Assembly: GCA_000435055.1 (NCBI GenBank)
Contig: FR879687.1
Span: forward strand, 1-53,733
DNA from: Clostridium sp. CAG:138
Lineage (GTDB): Bacteria; Bacillota; Clostridia; Christensenellales; CAG-138
Length of the DNA: 53,733 nucleotides
Reading direction: 5' to 3'
The notes under the pieces are model-generated. The model had not been told where the DNA came from. It saw only the letters and a program-made list of their open reading frames with translations, and searched no databases. This document shows, in pieces, positions 16,747-25,033 of the stretch (its first letter is position 1; each line of letters opens with the position of its first letter). The position numbers were made by a program, and so were the translations under genes.

Positions 16747-18825
16747 ATGCCTCGCAAAACACCCCTTGAGATGACGCGCAACATCGGCATCATGGCTCAT
16801 ATTGACGCGGGCAAAACAACAACGACCGAGCGCATTCTGCTCTATACGGGCAAAATCCACCGCGCGGGCGAAGTTCACGAGGGCGCAGCCACCATGGACT
16901 ACATGGAACAGGAGCGCGAACGCGGCATCACCATCACCTCCGCCGCAACAACCACCTATTGGCACGATTGCCGCATAAACATCATTGACACACCGGGGCA
17001 TGTTGATTTCACTGTTGAAGTCGAACGCTCCCTGCGCGTGCTTGACGGTGCGGTTGCGGTATTCTGTGCAAAGGGCGGCGTTGAGTCCCAGAGCGAGACT
17101 GTTTGGCATCAGGCGGAACGCTACCATGTTCCCCGCATTGCCTATGTCAACAAAATGGACATCGTCGGTGCTGATTTCTTTAACGTCATGGACATGATGC
17201 GCGAGCGTTTGGGAGCAAACCCCGTCGCGCTGCAGCTTCCTATCGGCAGTGAAGCAGATTTCCGCGGCGTTATCGACCTTGTGCGCATGTGTGCAGAGGT
17301 CTATTACGACGATGACGGGTTTGACATTCGCAATGAGCCGATCCCTTCGGAATATCTTGAAAAAGCGGAGCAATACCGCACCGCTTTGATAGAAGCCGTT
17401 GCCGATGAAAGCGACGAACTGATGGAGCTTTACCTTGCGGGTGAGTCCATTCCCGAGGATCTGCTTCGCAGTGCCATAAGATCCGCAACCATCAACAACA
17501 ACGCCGTTCCGACCTGCTGCGGTTCATCTTATCGCAACAAGGGCGTTCAGCCCCTTATGGACGCGATCGTTGATTATCTGCCGAGTCCCTTGGATCTTCC
17601 TCCCATTGAGGCAACGAGCAGGGACGGCAAAAAAACGATCGAGGTCACGGCGGATGATTCCGCACCGTTCGCTGCGCTGGCGTTCAAAATCGTTACCGAT
17701 TCATTCGTCGGCAAGCTTGCATTTTGCAGAGTTTATGCGGGTTCGCTCAAAGTGGGTTCCGTTGTGTACAATGCAAACAAGGGCAAGCGCGAACGTGTCA
17801 CAAAGCTTTTGCTCATGCACGCGGACAGCCGCACCGAGCTTGACGAAGTCTATGCCGGCGATATTGCCGCATTTGTCGGACTTCGCGAGACGGTCACGGG
17901 CGAAACGCTTTGCAGCGAAGGCAAACCGCTGCTCATGGAATCAATGGATTTTCCGGAGCCGGTGATTCGTATCGCCATCGAATCAAAAACAAAGGCAGGT
18001 CAGCAAAAACTCAGCGATGCGCTTGCAAAGCTTGCAGAGGAGGATCCCACTTTCCGTTCCTATTCGGACGAGGAAACGGGTCAGACGATCCTTGCGGGCA
18101 TGGGCGAGCTGCATCTTGACATAATCGTTGACAGACTCATTCGTGAGTTCAAAGTCGAGTGCCGTGTGGGCAAACCGCAGGTTGCATATCGCGAAAGCAT
18201 CACAAAAACCGTTCGCACCGTCGGCAGCTACATCCGCCAGAATGCGGGCAAGGGTGTTTACGGCCACTGTGCCGTTGAGTTTGCGCCCGGCGCGCCCGGC
18301 AGCGGGTTTGTGTTCGAAAACGCCGTTCCGCCTTCCGTGCTTCCGCCTGAATACGTTAAGGCTGTTGAAGACGGCATTCGCGAGGCATCGCGCAGCGGTT
18401 CGCTGGGCGGATACGAAGTCGTTGATTTTTCCGCAAAGCTTGTTGACGGCAGCGTGAACGAGCTTGAATCATGCGAACTTGCATACAAAATTGCGGGAAG
18501 TCTCGCATTCCGCGAAGCGTGTGAAAAAGGCGGCTCCGTGCTGCTTGAACCGTTCATGAAGTGCGAAATTGTCGTTCCGGATGAGTTCTTGGGCGATGTT
18601 ATGGGCAACATCACGGCGCGGCGCGGCAGAATCGACGGGGTTGAAATGCGCGCGGGAGGTCAGCAGTGCATCAATGCGCTTTGTCCCCTCAGCGAAATGT
18701 TCGGCTATGCAACGGATCTGCGTTCAAGAACGCAGGGCCGCGGAAGCTTCACAATGCATTTCGACCACTATGAAGAGGTTGCCAAGAACCTTGTTGACAA
18801 AATCCTTGGCATTATCTACCAGTAA
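16747..18825 (+). CDS. fusA: Elongation factor G
   Basis: A 692-residue GTPase that drives translocation. The G motifs are AHIDAGKTTTTER (G1), the switch I region with RGITITSA, DTPGHVDF (G3) and NKMD (G4). Domains II-V follow, including GMGELHLDIIVDRL (domain III) and the C-terminal EMFGYATDLRSRTQGRG. The start has a strong AAAGGAGGA ribosome binding site. The 117-bp gap from rpsG is longer than usual but has no terminator, so it is probably the same transcript. It looks like a canonical EF-G, not a tetracycline ribosomal protection protein. Confidence 0.98.
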   Translation: MPRKTPLEMTRNIGIMAHIDAGKTTTTERILLYTGKIHRAGEVHEGAATMDYMEQERERGITITSAATTTYWHDCRINIIDTPGHVDFTVEVERSLRVLDGAVAVFCAKGGVESQSETVWHQAERYHVPRIAYVNKMDIVGADFFNVMDMMRERLGANPVALQLPIGSEADFRGVIDLVRMCAEVYYDDDGFDIRNEPIPSEYLEKAEQYRTALIEAVADESDELMELYLAGESIPEDLLRSAIRSATINNNAVPTCCGSSYRNKGVQPLMDAIVDYLPSPLDLPPIEATSRDGKKTIEVTADDSAPFAALAFKIVTDSFVGKLAFCRVYAGSLKVGSVVYNANKGKRERVTKLLLMHADSRTELDEVYAGDIAAFVGLRETVTGETLCSEGKPLLMESMDFPEPVIRIAIESKTKAGQQKLSDALAKLAEEDPTFRSYSDEETGQTILAGMGELHLDIIVDRLIREFKVECRVGKPQVAYRESITKTVRTVGSYIRQNAGKGVYGHCAVEFAPGAPGSGFVFENAVPPSVLPPEYVKAVEDGIREASRSGSLGGYEVVDFSAKLVDGSVNELESCELAYKIAGSLAFREACEKGGSVLLEPFMKCEIVVPDEFLGDVMGNITARRGRIDGVEMRAGGQQCINALCPLSEMFGYATDLRSRTQGRGSFTMHFDHYEEVAKNLVDKILGIIYQ

Positions 18826-18937
18826 CATCGGAGCTTCCGACAGCGGCAAAAGGGCTTATTCAGCCGGTCTCGCCGAAAAATCCCGACTTTGCGAGAATAT
18901 ATCTGTCGGAGCACCGTGATACACCGACATCCCCTTA

Positions 18938-18966
18938 TTGCAAAAGCGATGCAATTGGGATATAAT
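18938..18966 (+). promoter_or_regulatory. Separate promoter of tuf
   Basis: TTGCAA (18938-18943), 17 bp, TATAAT (18961-18966), about 40 nt before the AGGAGGA ribosome binding site and ATG. It allows tuf to be expressed independently of fusA. Confidence 0.8.
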
Positions 18967-19010
18967 TATTTGAGAGAATAAACTATTAAATCCATCAGGA
19001 GGAATTCACA

Positions 19011-20219
19011 ATGGCAAAGCAGAAGTTCGAAAGAACCAAACCCCATGTAAACATCGGCACCATCGGTCACGTTGACCATGGCAAGACCACCCTCACCGCT
19101 GCAATCACCATGGCTCTCTCTCAGCAGGGCCAGGCTGCAGCAATGCGTTACGATGAAATCGACAAGGCTCCCGAAGAGAAAGCCCGTGGTATAACCATCA
19201 ACACCGCTCACGTTGAATACGAGACCGATCACCGTCACTATGCACACGTTGACTGCCCCGGCCACGCTGACTATGTTAAGAACATGATCACCGGTGCAGC
19301 ACAGATGGACGGCGCAATCCTCGTTGTTTCCGCAGCGGACGGCCCCATGCCCCAGACCCGTGAGCACATCCTGCTCGCTCGTCAGGTCGGTGTTCCCTAC
19401 ATCGTTGTTTTCATGAACAAGGTTGACCAGGTTGACGACGAAGAGCTCCTTGAGCTTGTTGAAATGGAAATCCGTGAGCTGCTCTCCAGCTACGACTTCC
19501 CCGGCGACGAGATCCCCATCATCAGGGGTTCCGCTCTGCGTGCTCTCGAAGCACTCACGGCAGGCAAGGTCGCAAAGGAAACCCCCGAGTGCCAGTGCAT
19601 TTTCGAGCTTATGGATGCTGTTGACCAGTACATTCCCGAGCCCGAGCGTGCTTCCGACAAGCCCTTCCTTATGCCCGTTGAGGACGTATTCACCATCACC
19701 GGCCGCGGCACCGTTGCAACCGGTCGTGTTGAGCGCGGTGTTGTAAAGGTAAACGATCCCGTTCAGATCGTCGGTCTCCGTGAAACCAAGCAGACCGTTG
19801 TTACCGGCGTTGAGATGTTCCGTAAGCTCCTCGATCAGGCGATCGCAGGCGACAACATCGGTGCTCTTCTCCGCGGTATCCAGAGGTCCGAGGTTGAGCG
19901 TGGTCAGGTTCTGGCAAAGCCCGGTTCCATCCACCCCCACACTCACTTCAATTCCGAGGTTTACGTTCTGACCAAGGAAGAAGGCGGCCGTCATACCCCC
20001 TTCTTCTCCGGCTATCGTCCCCAGTTCTATTTCAGGACCACCGACGTTACCGGTGTTATCAAGCTCCCCGAGGGTGTTGAAATGGTTATGCCCGGCGACA
20101 ACATTCGCATGGAAATCGAACTCATCACTCCCATCGCAATGGATGCAGGTCTTCGCTTCGCTATCCGTGAAGGCGGCAGAACCGTTGCTTCCGGCGTTGT
20201 TTCCAGCGTTATTGAATAA
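19011..20219 (+). CDS. tuf: Elongation factor Tu
   Basis: A 402-residue GTPase that delivers aminoacyl-tRNA to the ribosome. The motifs are GHVDHGKTTL, RGITINTAHVEYE, DCPGHADYVKNMITGAAQMD, NKVD and the SAL box. Domains II and III are complete (GRGTVATGRVERGVVKV, RTTDVTGVIKLPEGVEMVMP). The sequence uses a strongly biased codon set, as expected for a highly expressed gene. A 15-bp perfect terminator stem follows. rpsJ, which often comes next, is not here. Confidence 0.99.
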   Translation: MAKQKFERTKPHVNIGTIGHVDHGKTTLTAAITMALSQQGQAAAMRYDEIDKAPEEKARGITINTAHVEYETDHRHYAHVDCPGHADYVKNMITGAAQMDGAILVVSAADGPMPQTREHILLARQVGVPYIVVFMNKVDQVDDEELLELVEMEIRELLSSYDFPGDEIPIIRGSALRALEALTAGKVAKETPECQCIFELMDAVDQYIPEPERASDKPFLMPVEDVFTITGRGTVATGRVERGVVKVNDPVQIVGLRETKQTVVTGVEMFRKLLDQAIAGDNIGALLRGIQRSEVERGQVLAKPGSIHPHTHFNSEVYVLTKEEGGRHTPFFSGYRPQFYFRTTDVTGVIKLPEGVEMVMPGDNIRMEIELITPIAMDAGLRFAIREGGRTVASGVVSSVIE

Positions 20220-20266
20220 TCTCAGGTAGTTTGCCTGTTTAGTGCAGGTAATTTTTCCCTGATAAG

Positions 20267-20305
20267 GCAAGCGGCTGCCCGTTGCGGGCAGCCGCTTGCT
20301 GTTAT
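20267..20305 (+). terminator. Terminator of tuf
   Basis: GCAAGCGGCTGCCCG (20267-20281) pairs perfectly with CGGGCAGCCGCTTGC (20285-20299) around a TTG loop. The following TGTTATAG is only moderately T-rich. The stem could also act for the convergent acyltransferase transcript. Confidence 0.85.
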
Positions 20306-20391
20306 AGTCAACATAACGGTACATATCGAGTGAGCAAAAATGCAGAAATCATATTTTGCCCGTGCACAAAGTCAATCAGGCCGCTGTTTGA

Positions 20392-21534
20392 TTATTCCCC
20401 TTTTGCAGCAGCATCAACAACATGCATCCACAGCCTGCGTATGGATTTTTCGGCTTTTCGGCACATCTTCGGAACACCCAAGGCTTTAAAAAGCAATATG
20501 CGCACTTTGTCCGCCGCAAGTCCGACAGCCAAGATAACTCCTGCCGAGGCAAGCACGGCGAACGGGATAAGCGGGAACGGAAGCCGCCCGATAAAAGCAA
20601 AACGATTGCCGATAACGTGTTCGAACACGAGCGGCGAAACATGCAGCAGGTAAACGCCGAATGCGGCGGGTGCAAACAAAACGGCAAATTCGGTGAGCTT
20701 GCGGCCGGGCTTAAAACGGGCAAAAGCGACTAACAGCGCGGCGGCGCAGAGCAGCACCGTCGGGGAGGTGTCCCGCACGAAAAGACTTCCCGGAACAAAG
20801 CGGAGCAGCCTGTCGCCTGTGATTTTAAAAAGTGCGGTGAACACGGCAGCAGAGGCGTAAATCAAAAGAGCTTTTTTTGACGACATGCTTTCGGGAACGC
20901 GAAGTTTCTTCATTGCCGCACCGAAGATATACAGCACACCGAGCCAAAGCGGGGAGTGCCCCCCGACAAGCGCAAGGGGATCTTTTTTCCAAAAGGAAGC
21001 AAATGTATCATACAAACTGAAAACCGCAATAAGCATAATGCAGAGCGAAACAAGTGCGCGGCGATTCAGCCTGCGAACAAGCGCATTCAGCAGCGGAATG
21101 AAGAAAAACATGCCGATATATGCCGTGAAATACCAATACTGTTTTGAAGTCACGGGCAGAAATGCGTCCGCAAAATCCGAAACGCCGACGGAACCGACGC
21201 CCGCAATGCAATAAACCGTTGTAATTATCACCGAATAAAAAACAACCTGAAGCCAAAGCTCAATACAGCGGGCAAGACGCAGAGGCTTCGGCCTGTCCGA
21301 ATAACCGACATAGCCGCTGATGAGCGCATAACAATTCACGGCGCAGTATGCGGCGGCTTCCAGCAGCCAAACTGTCGAATATGCAGCAAGGTTTCCCTCG
21401 GAGGCAGTGATAACACCGCCTTTTTTTAAAATATGCAGCACCGCTGCAAGCAGCATTGCAAAAATCCGCAGAAGCTCGATGCCGTGATTCCGCTCGGAAT
21501 GCAGCGTGGGGTTCAATTCAGTGTTTATTTCCAT
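20392..21534 (-). CDS. Acyltransferase family 3 membrane protein
   Basis: A 380-residue protein with about ten hydrophobic helices. The N-terminal signature of the acyltransferase 3 family (RNHGIELLRIFAMLLAAVLH), with its Arg/His-type catalytic segment, is present, and WYFTAYIGMFFFIPLLN is typical of the middle. Members O-acylate surface polysaccharides or exported metabolites at the membrane; the substrate cannot be read from the sequence. The gene stands alone, convergent with tuf, and its RBS (GGAAA) is weak. Confidence 0.85.
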   Translation of the reverse strand: MEINTELNPTLHSERNHGIELLRIFAMLLAAVLHILKKGGVITASEGNLAAYSTVWLLEAAAYCAVNCYALISGYVGYSDRPKPLRLARCIELWLQVVFYSVIITTVYCIAGVGSVGVSDFADAFLPVTSKQYWYFTAYIGMFFFIPLLNALVRRLNRRALVSLCIMLIAVFSLYDTFASFWKKDPLALVGGHSPLWLGVLYIFGAAMKKLRVPESMSSKKALLIYASAAVFTALFKITGDRLLRFVPGSLFVRDTSPTVLLCAAALLVAFARFKPGRKLTEFAVLFAPAAFGVYLLHVSPLVFEHVIGNRFAFIGRLPFPLIPFAVLASAGVILAVGLAADKVRILLFKALGVPKMCRKAEKSIRRLWMHVVDAAAKGE

Positions 21535-21603
21535 AAATACATTTCCGTAATTGATTTTTATTTCGGCATAATGCAGACCTGCCGACAGTACGCCTTGCGG
21601 AAA

Positions 21604-21632
21604 ATGCTATCATAAATCCGGGATAAAAGCAA
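21604..21632 (-). promoter_or_regulatory. Promoter of the acyltransferase gene
   Basis: Read on the minus strand: TTGCTT (21632-21627), 17 bp, TAGCAT (21609-21604), giving a leader of about 60 nt. Confidence 0.55.
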
Positions 21633-21635
21633 GCA

Positions 21636-21674
21636 AATAAAATGAACGGCACAGATTTTGTCCGCACCGTTCAT
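21636..21674 (-). terminator. Terminator after the LRR-dockerin gene and its tandem repeats
   Basis: On the minus strand ATGAACGG pairs with CCGTTCAT (8 bp), followed by TTTATTTGCTT. It lies beyond the 29-bp repeat block, so the repeats should be part of the 3' UTR. Confidence 0.6.
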
Positions 21675-21706
21675 CCCGTAAGTTATCGATTGCGCTTATA
21701 TATAAC

Positions 21707-21895
21707 GCTTATGCAATGCAACGCTCATAAACTGCGCTTATGCAATGCAACGCTCATAAATTGCGCTTATGCAATGCAACGCTCATATGCTGCGCTTATG
21801 CAATGCAACGCTCATATACTGAGCTTATGCAATGCAACGCTCATATACTGCGCTTGTGCAATGCAGCGCTCATATACTGAGCTTATGCAATGCCG
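21707..21895. repeat. 29-bp tandem repeat, about 6.5 copies, ending in a stop codon
   Basis: The core GCTTATGCAATGCAACGCTC recurs with an exact 29-bp period at 21707, 21736, 21765, 21794, 21823, 21852 and 21881. Unit differences are small (GCTTGTGCAATGCAG at 21852; AACT/ATGCT/TACT in the linker). The last unit contains the final codons and stop (TAA at 21885-21883) of the minus-strand LRR-dockerin gene. There are no unique spacers between units, so it is not a CRISPR. As RNA on the minus strand, two units can form GCTCA-GTATA-TGAGC hairpins. Confidence 0.95.
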
Positions 21896-23490
21896 AGCGT
21901 GAGCCTGAGGGCGATGATCGCATCCGCAATGGTAATTCTTCCGTCGCCGTCAAGATCGGCATTCGGAATATATTCGGCGGGAATGGTTTCAAGCTGCAAC
22001 GCGTGACGCGCAATATGAATGGCGTCCTCGGTATTCGCAAGTCCGTCACCGTTCACATCATAGAACACCGGTTCAAACCCGGCGGTCAGTTCATAGGAAA
22101 CGAACATATCATAACTATATTCGGGCGTTTCGGAAACGAGACTGCCGTTGCTGTACCAGCCGTTGAAACGGAAGCCGGGTTTTGCGTTCGCCTCAAAGAA
22201 GTTTACGGCGAAATCATTCTCAAGCCGCATGGAGCAGTTCACATAGCCGCCGGGCTGTGCTTCAAGGTCAATATTGAACTGCCCGTACCACTCGCTGTTG
22301 TGGTGCCAGCGAATTTCGGTAAATTTGTTGCCGGTCGTGTAAAGCTGAAGCAACTGTTTGCAGCCCGAAAGATCGAGAACGCCGGAAATATTGTTGCCGG
22401 AAATATCCAGCCCTTCCAATGCTTCGCAGCCGGCCGCATCAATTTCGGTAAAGCCGCAGTTATCGGCGGAAACGTTCATAAGGTAGGGGTTTGACGCAAG
22501 GTTGAGCTTGCCGGTCAATCCGGGGTTGCCGGAGATGGAAAGATCATAGATTCCGCCGCAATTCTCATAGTTCAGCTCCGTAAGCCCGGTCTCCATGCAG
22601 TTGACCGCAAGGTTGTTCGGCAGCTCGGGCAGATAAAGGAAGTCCATATCGCAGAAATTGCAGTTTACATAGTTCAGATAATTGCAGTTGCGCAGATCAA
22701 GCTCCGTAATGCCTGAGCTTTCGCAGCTGAATTCGCAAAGGGCGAACATTTCGGTTTCGTTTATGTCACTTATTTTTGTTTGCGAAAAGTCAAGGTGTTC
22801 AATAATCCTTTCGCACCCGCTCAGATCAATTTCCTCAAGGTCGTTGTTCATAAGTATGTCAAGGAAGAGGAGGGAGGTGCAGTCGCCGAGATTCAGCACT
22901 TCGGTAAGCTCGTTATCTTGAAGATACAGTTCCGTAACGTTTGCACAGTTGAAAAAATTAACGGAACTTAAAGTGCTGTTTGCAAAGTAGCAATGGGTCA
23001 TTTCATAGCAATTGGAAAGATCCGCCGTGGTGAAATTGCCGCCGTCAACATCAAGGGTTGAAAGCGCGTCAAGCCCGCTCATGTCAAACGTACCTGCAAA
23101 ATCCCTTATATAGGTGAGATTGATCGCAAACATGCGGTTGATTCCGTCCACTTCTTCCCAATCGAAATACGCTTCGTGCTCAAAGCCCCATTCATCAACG
23201 AACAGTGCGCCCCAACTTTCGGGGTCGTCAGGATCGTAACCGTCGGGATTGAGCTTTTCGCCGTTGCGAATGCCGTTTGAATCGGTCTGTTCAAGGAATG
23301 TGCGAACCTTGTTAAAGTCGTTTTGGTCATAACCCTCGGGTGCAGTATGCACGGCGGGAGATTTTGCGGCATTCGCAAGAATTGCAGCAGTTTCATCCGC
23401 AAGCACGGGTGCAGCACCGGACAGGGACAGCACAGTCATTGCCGCAGCAAGCAGAAGGGCGGCAAAGAGCTTAAACTTTGATTTTTTCAT
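21883..23490 (-). CDS. Secreted leucine-rich-repeat protein with dockerin-like C-terminus
   Basis: 535 residues. The ATG at 23490 is preferred to an upstream in-frame start because it has GGAGGAAAAAG before it and opens a clean signal peptide (MKKSKFKLFAALLLAAAMTV, cleavage near VLADETA). After a roughly 100-residue globular part comes a long LRR array (residues about 135-420) with motifs such as LSNCYEMTHCYFANSTLSS, LYLQDNELTEVLNLG and LDISGNNISGVLDLSG. Then comes a beta module with FNGWYSNGSLV, and finally two dockerin-type EF-hands with good calcium ligands (DVNGDGLANTEDAIHIAR, DLDGDGRITIADAI). It is a paralogue of 2780-3739 and probably a surface binding protein. No cohesin or scaffoldin is encoded here. 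Confidence 0.9.
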   Translation of the reverse strand: MKKSKFKLFAALLLAAAMTVLSLSGAAPVLADETAAILANAAKSPAVHTAPEGYDQNDFNKVRTFLEQTDSNGIRNGEKLNPDGYDPDDPESWGALFVDEWGFEHEAYFDWEEVDGINRMFAINLTYIRDFAGTFDMSGLDALSTLDVDGGNFTTADLSNCYEMTHCYFANSTLSSVNFFNCANVTELYLQDNELTEVLNLGDCTSLLFLDILMNNDLEEIDLSGCERIIEHLDFSQTKISDINETEMFALCEFSCESSGITELDLRNCNYLNYVNCNFCDMDFLYLPELPNNLAVNCMETGLTELNYENCGGIYDLSISGNPGLTGKLNLASNPYLMNVSADNCGFTEIDAAGCEALEGLDISGNNISGVLDLSGCKQLLQLYTTGNKFTEIRWHHNSEWYGQFNIDLEAQPGGYVNCSMRLENDFAVNFFEANAKPGFRFNGWYSNGSLVSETPEYSYDMFVSYELTAGFEPVFYDVNGDGLANTEDAIHIARHALQLETIPAEYIPNADLDGDGRITIADAIIALRLTLGIA

Positions 23491-23663
23491 CTTTTTCCTC
23501 CAAAAATATATTTTCTTGCCCGCAATTACGGCATTCTGCACCGGCGCATACGGGCGTGGGCGGGATCCTCCCGCCGCAGGCGGACTCTTGTTTGCCGAAC
23601 CGCGGCGGGATTTGTTGCTGCGGCATCCCGGACGGATTGGGGGGGTCTTGAGGCTTGCCGGGT

Positions 23664-23699
23664 GAATTAACATGTTTGCATGTATAAACATGTTGATTC
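23664..23699. promoter_or_regulatory. 36-bp palindromic operator between divergent genes
   Basis: GAATTAACATGTTT (23664-23677), an 8-bp centre and AAACATGTTGATTC (23686-23699) form 14-bp arms with one mismatch. It covers the -35 box of the plus-strand regulator promoter and lies just downstream of the predicted start of the minus-strand LRR-dockerin transcript. Its size and symmetry suit a dimeric winged-helix repressor, most simply the ArsR-type protein encoded next to it. Confidence 0.75.
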
Positions 23700-23721
23700 G
23701 TTGCCGTGAATAAAATATAAC
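23693..23721 (+). promoter_or_regulatory. Promoter of the ArsR-type regulator gene
   Basis: TTGATT (23693-23698), 17 bp, TATAAC (23716-23721). The -35 overlaps the right arm of the palindrome and the -10 overlaps the -10 of the divergent promoter. Confidence 0.6.
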
Positions 23722-23742
23722 TTAAAACGGCGTCCGTGTCAA
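23714..23742 (-). promoter_or_regulatory. Promoter of the LRR-dockerin gene
   Basis: On the minus strand: TTGACA (23742-23737), 17 bp, TATATT (23719-23714). Initiation near 23707 puts the palindrome at about +8 to +43 and leaves a 217-nt leader. Confidence 0.7.
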
Positions 23743-23800
23743 TAGCTTTTTTGCAAAAGTTGTGATATTATTAAACCGAAAATTGCAAACGGAGGTAAAA

Positions 23801-24910
23801 ATGATAACACATGAGCCGCTGCCGCTGTATGAGGCGTTCAGCTTTTTAACCGGCATTGCGAATGATTTTTCTATTGAAGAATTCTTTGAAGCGATGTATA
23901 TGAAACACATATCAAAAGCGGAGGAGTACGGCAAAAGATGCAGGATACTGTCGGAGCTGTACCGGCGGCTTGCCGCGTCCGTAACGGCGGAGCCGGAAAA
24001 AATTACAGCTTTGTTCAGCATGTTCACTCCGCGCGGCAGAGCACGGGATATGCACCAGTCGGAAACCATAGCAGGGTTTTTCACACAGAGCATGACGGTT
24101 TTTCTTGAAAGCGACCGCGAAAAGGTTTTCGAAAGCATTGAAAACAGTCTTGATGAAGTCCCCGGTCTGATTTTCCGCGCCGTTGCCGGGCAGATGCAGG
24201 AAAAGGCATTTGCGGACGGCGAAAAGGTTGATGCGGCAGAGGTGTTTCGCGCAGTGAACGGAAGCGCGCTTCCGCAAAAAACAAAAAACGCACTCATAGA
24301 TGCTGCGCTTGATCCGCAAAGATATGCTCAAATGCTGCGGGAAGTGCTTTGCCCCGTTGCGGACGAATTTGAGCGTCAGCGCGAACTCTGGCAGCCGCTT
24401 ATCTGCGATTTTGCGGAGTTTTTCCCGATCGACGGCAATGAAAAGGCTCTTTTGCTCAGTGAAATGAAATACGACGCTTCTCCGGTTGACGAGTGCCTGA
24501 TCTGCCCCTCCGTTATCGGGTTTGCAAATGCATACATAGGCACGGATGCACCGGAGGCGGGCAGCTCGCGGCTGATTGCGATTATCGGCACGCTTTTCAG
24601 TACTTTCCGCCGCAATTCGGAAAGCGCGGAAAACTCGGTTTCCGAAGTTGCACGGATAATGGATATCTTGGGCGAACAGAATCGCTTCAAAATCGTTCTG
24701 CGGCTGCTTGAAGGTTCGGCATATGTGGGCGAACTTGCAAAGTATCTCGGGCTTGCACCCTGCACCGTTTCGCAGCACCTAAGCGTTCTGCTCGGCGCAA
24801 ACCTTGTTAAAAGCGCGGATATAGGCCGCAGAGTGTATTATTCGCTCAACAAGGAGCGCACGGACTGTTTCCTTGATGCGCTTTGCGGATTGATGAAAAA
24901 AGACGAATAA
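23801..24910 (+). CDS. ArsR-type winged-helix regulator with long N-terminal domain
   Basis: 369 residues. The ATG at 23801 has a GGAGGT ribosome binding site 6 nt upstream; the GTG at 23762 lacks one. The C-terminal 85 residues are an ArsR/SmtB-like winged helix (ARIMDILGEQNRFKIVLRLL, recognition helix LGLAPCTVSQHLSVL, wing GRRVYYSLN). The first 280 or so residues are helical and unlike any domain I can name; such long N-terminal parts occur in many clostridial ArsR-like proteins. A typical arsenic/zinc-site Cys pair is not evident, so metal sensing is uncertain. It is divergent from the LRR-dockerin gene, with a shared palindrome. Confidence 0.75.
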   Translation: MITHEPLPLYEAFSFLTGIANDFSIEEFFEAMYMKHISKAEEYGKRCRILSELYRRLAASVTAEPEKITALFSMFTPRGRARDMHQSETIAGFFTQSMTVFLESDREKVFESIENSLDEVPGLIFRAVAGQMQEKAFADGEKVDAAEVFRAVNGSALPQKTKNALIDAALDPQRYAQMLREVLCPVADEFERQRELWQPLICDFAEFFPIDGNEKALLLSEMKYDASPVDECLICPSVIGFANAYIGTDAPEAGSSRLIAIIGTLFSTFRRNSESAENSVSEVARIMDILGEQNRFKIVLRLLEGSAYVGELAKYLGLAPCTVSQHLSVLLGANLVKSADIGRRVYYSLNKERTDCFLDALCGLMKKDE

Positions 24911-24934
24911 GAATGTATATCGCACGTGTTCCCC

Positions 24935-24963
24935 TTGTATTGAGCCGCATTTCGGGTTATAAT
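24935..24963 (+). promoter_or_regulatory. Promoter of the Mrp ATPase gene
   Basis: TTGTAT (24935-24940), 17 bp, TATAAT (24958-24963). Its predicted start near 24970 rules out the ATG at 24968 as the usual start codon and supports 25034. Confidence 0.7.
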
Positions 24964-25033
24964 AGCAATGAGCAAAGATAATTCGATTCCCGCTCTGCGG
25001 CTGCTCCTTCGCGGGCGGGAGAAAGGTCAATTA

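Noticed and set aside
18837..18909. Long-range CCGACAG/CTGTCGG repeat as fusA terminator
   Set aside because: The arms are 60 bp apart and there is no T run. The evidence is too weak to list as a terminator.
18966..20324. A 452-codon open frame antisense to tuf
   Set aside because: A long antisense frame typical of highly biased EF-Tu genes. The sense gene is fully conserved.
21707..21895. CRISPR-like spacing of the 29-bp repeats
   Set aside because: The units are contiguous, with no unique spacers, so it is a simple tandem repeat.
21642..21902. A plus-strand open frame made of MQCNAH/CNATLI peptides
   Set aside because: It is a frame-rotating translation of the 29-bp tandem repeat, without RBS.
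24968..25033. An upstream ATG start for the Mrp ATPase
   Set aside because: It lies at the predicted transcription start, without RBS. The ATG at 25034 has both RBS and the family N-terminus.
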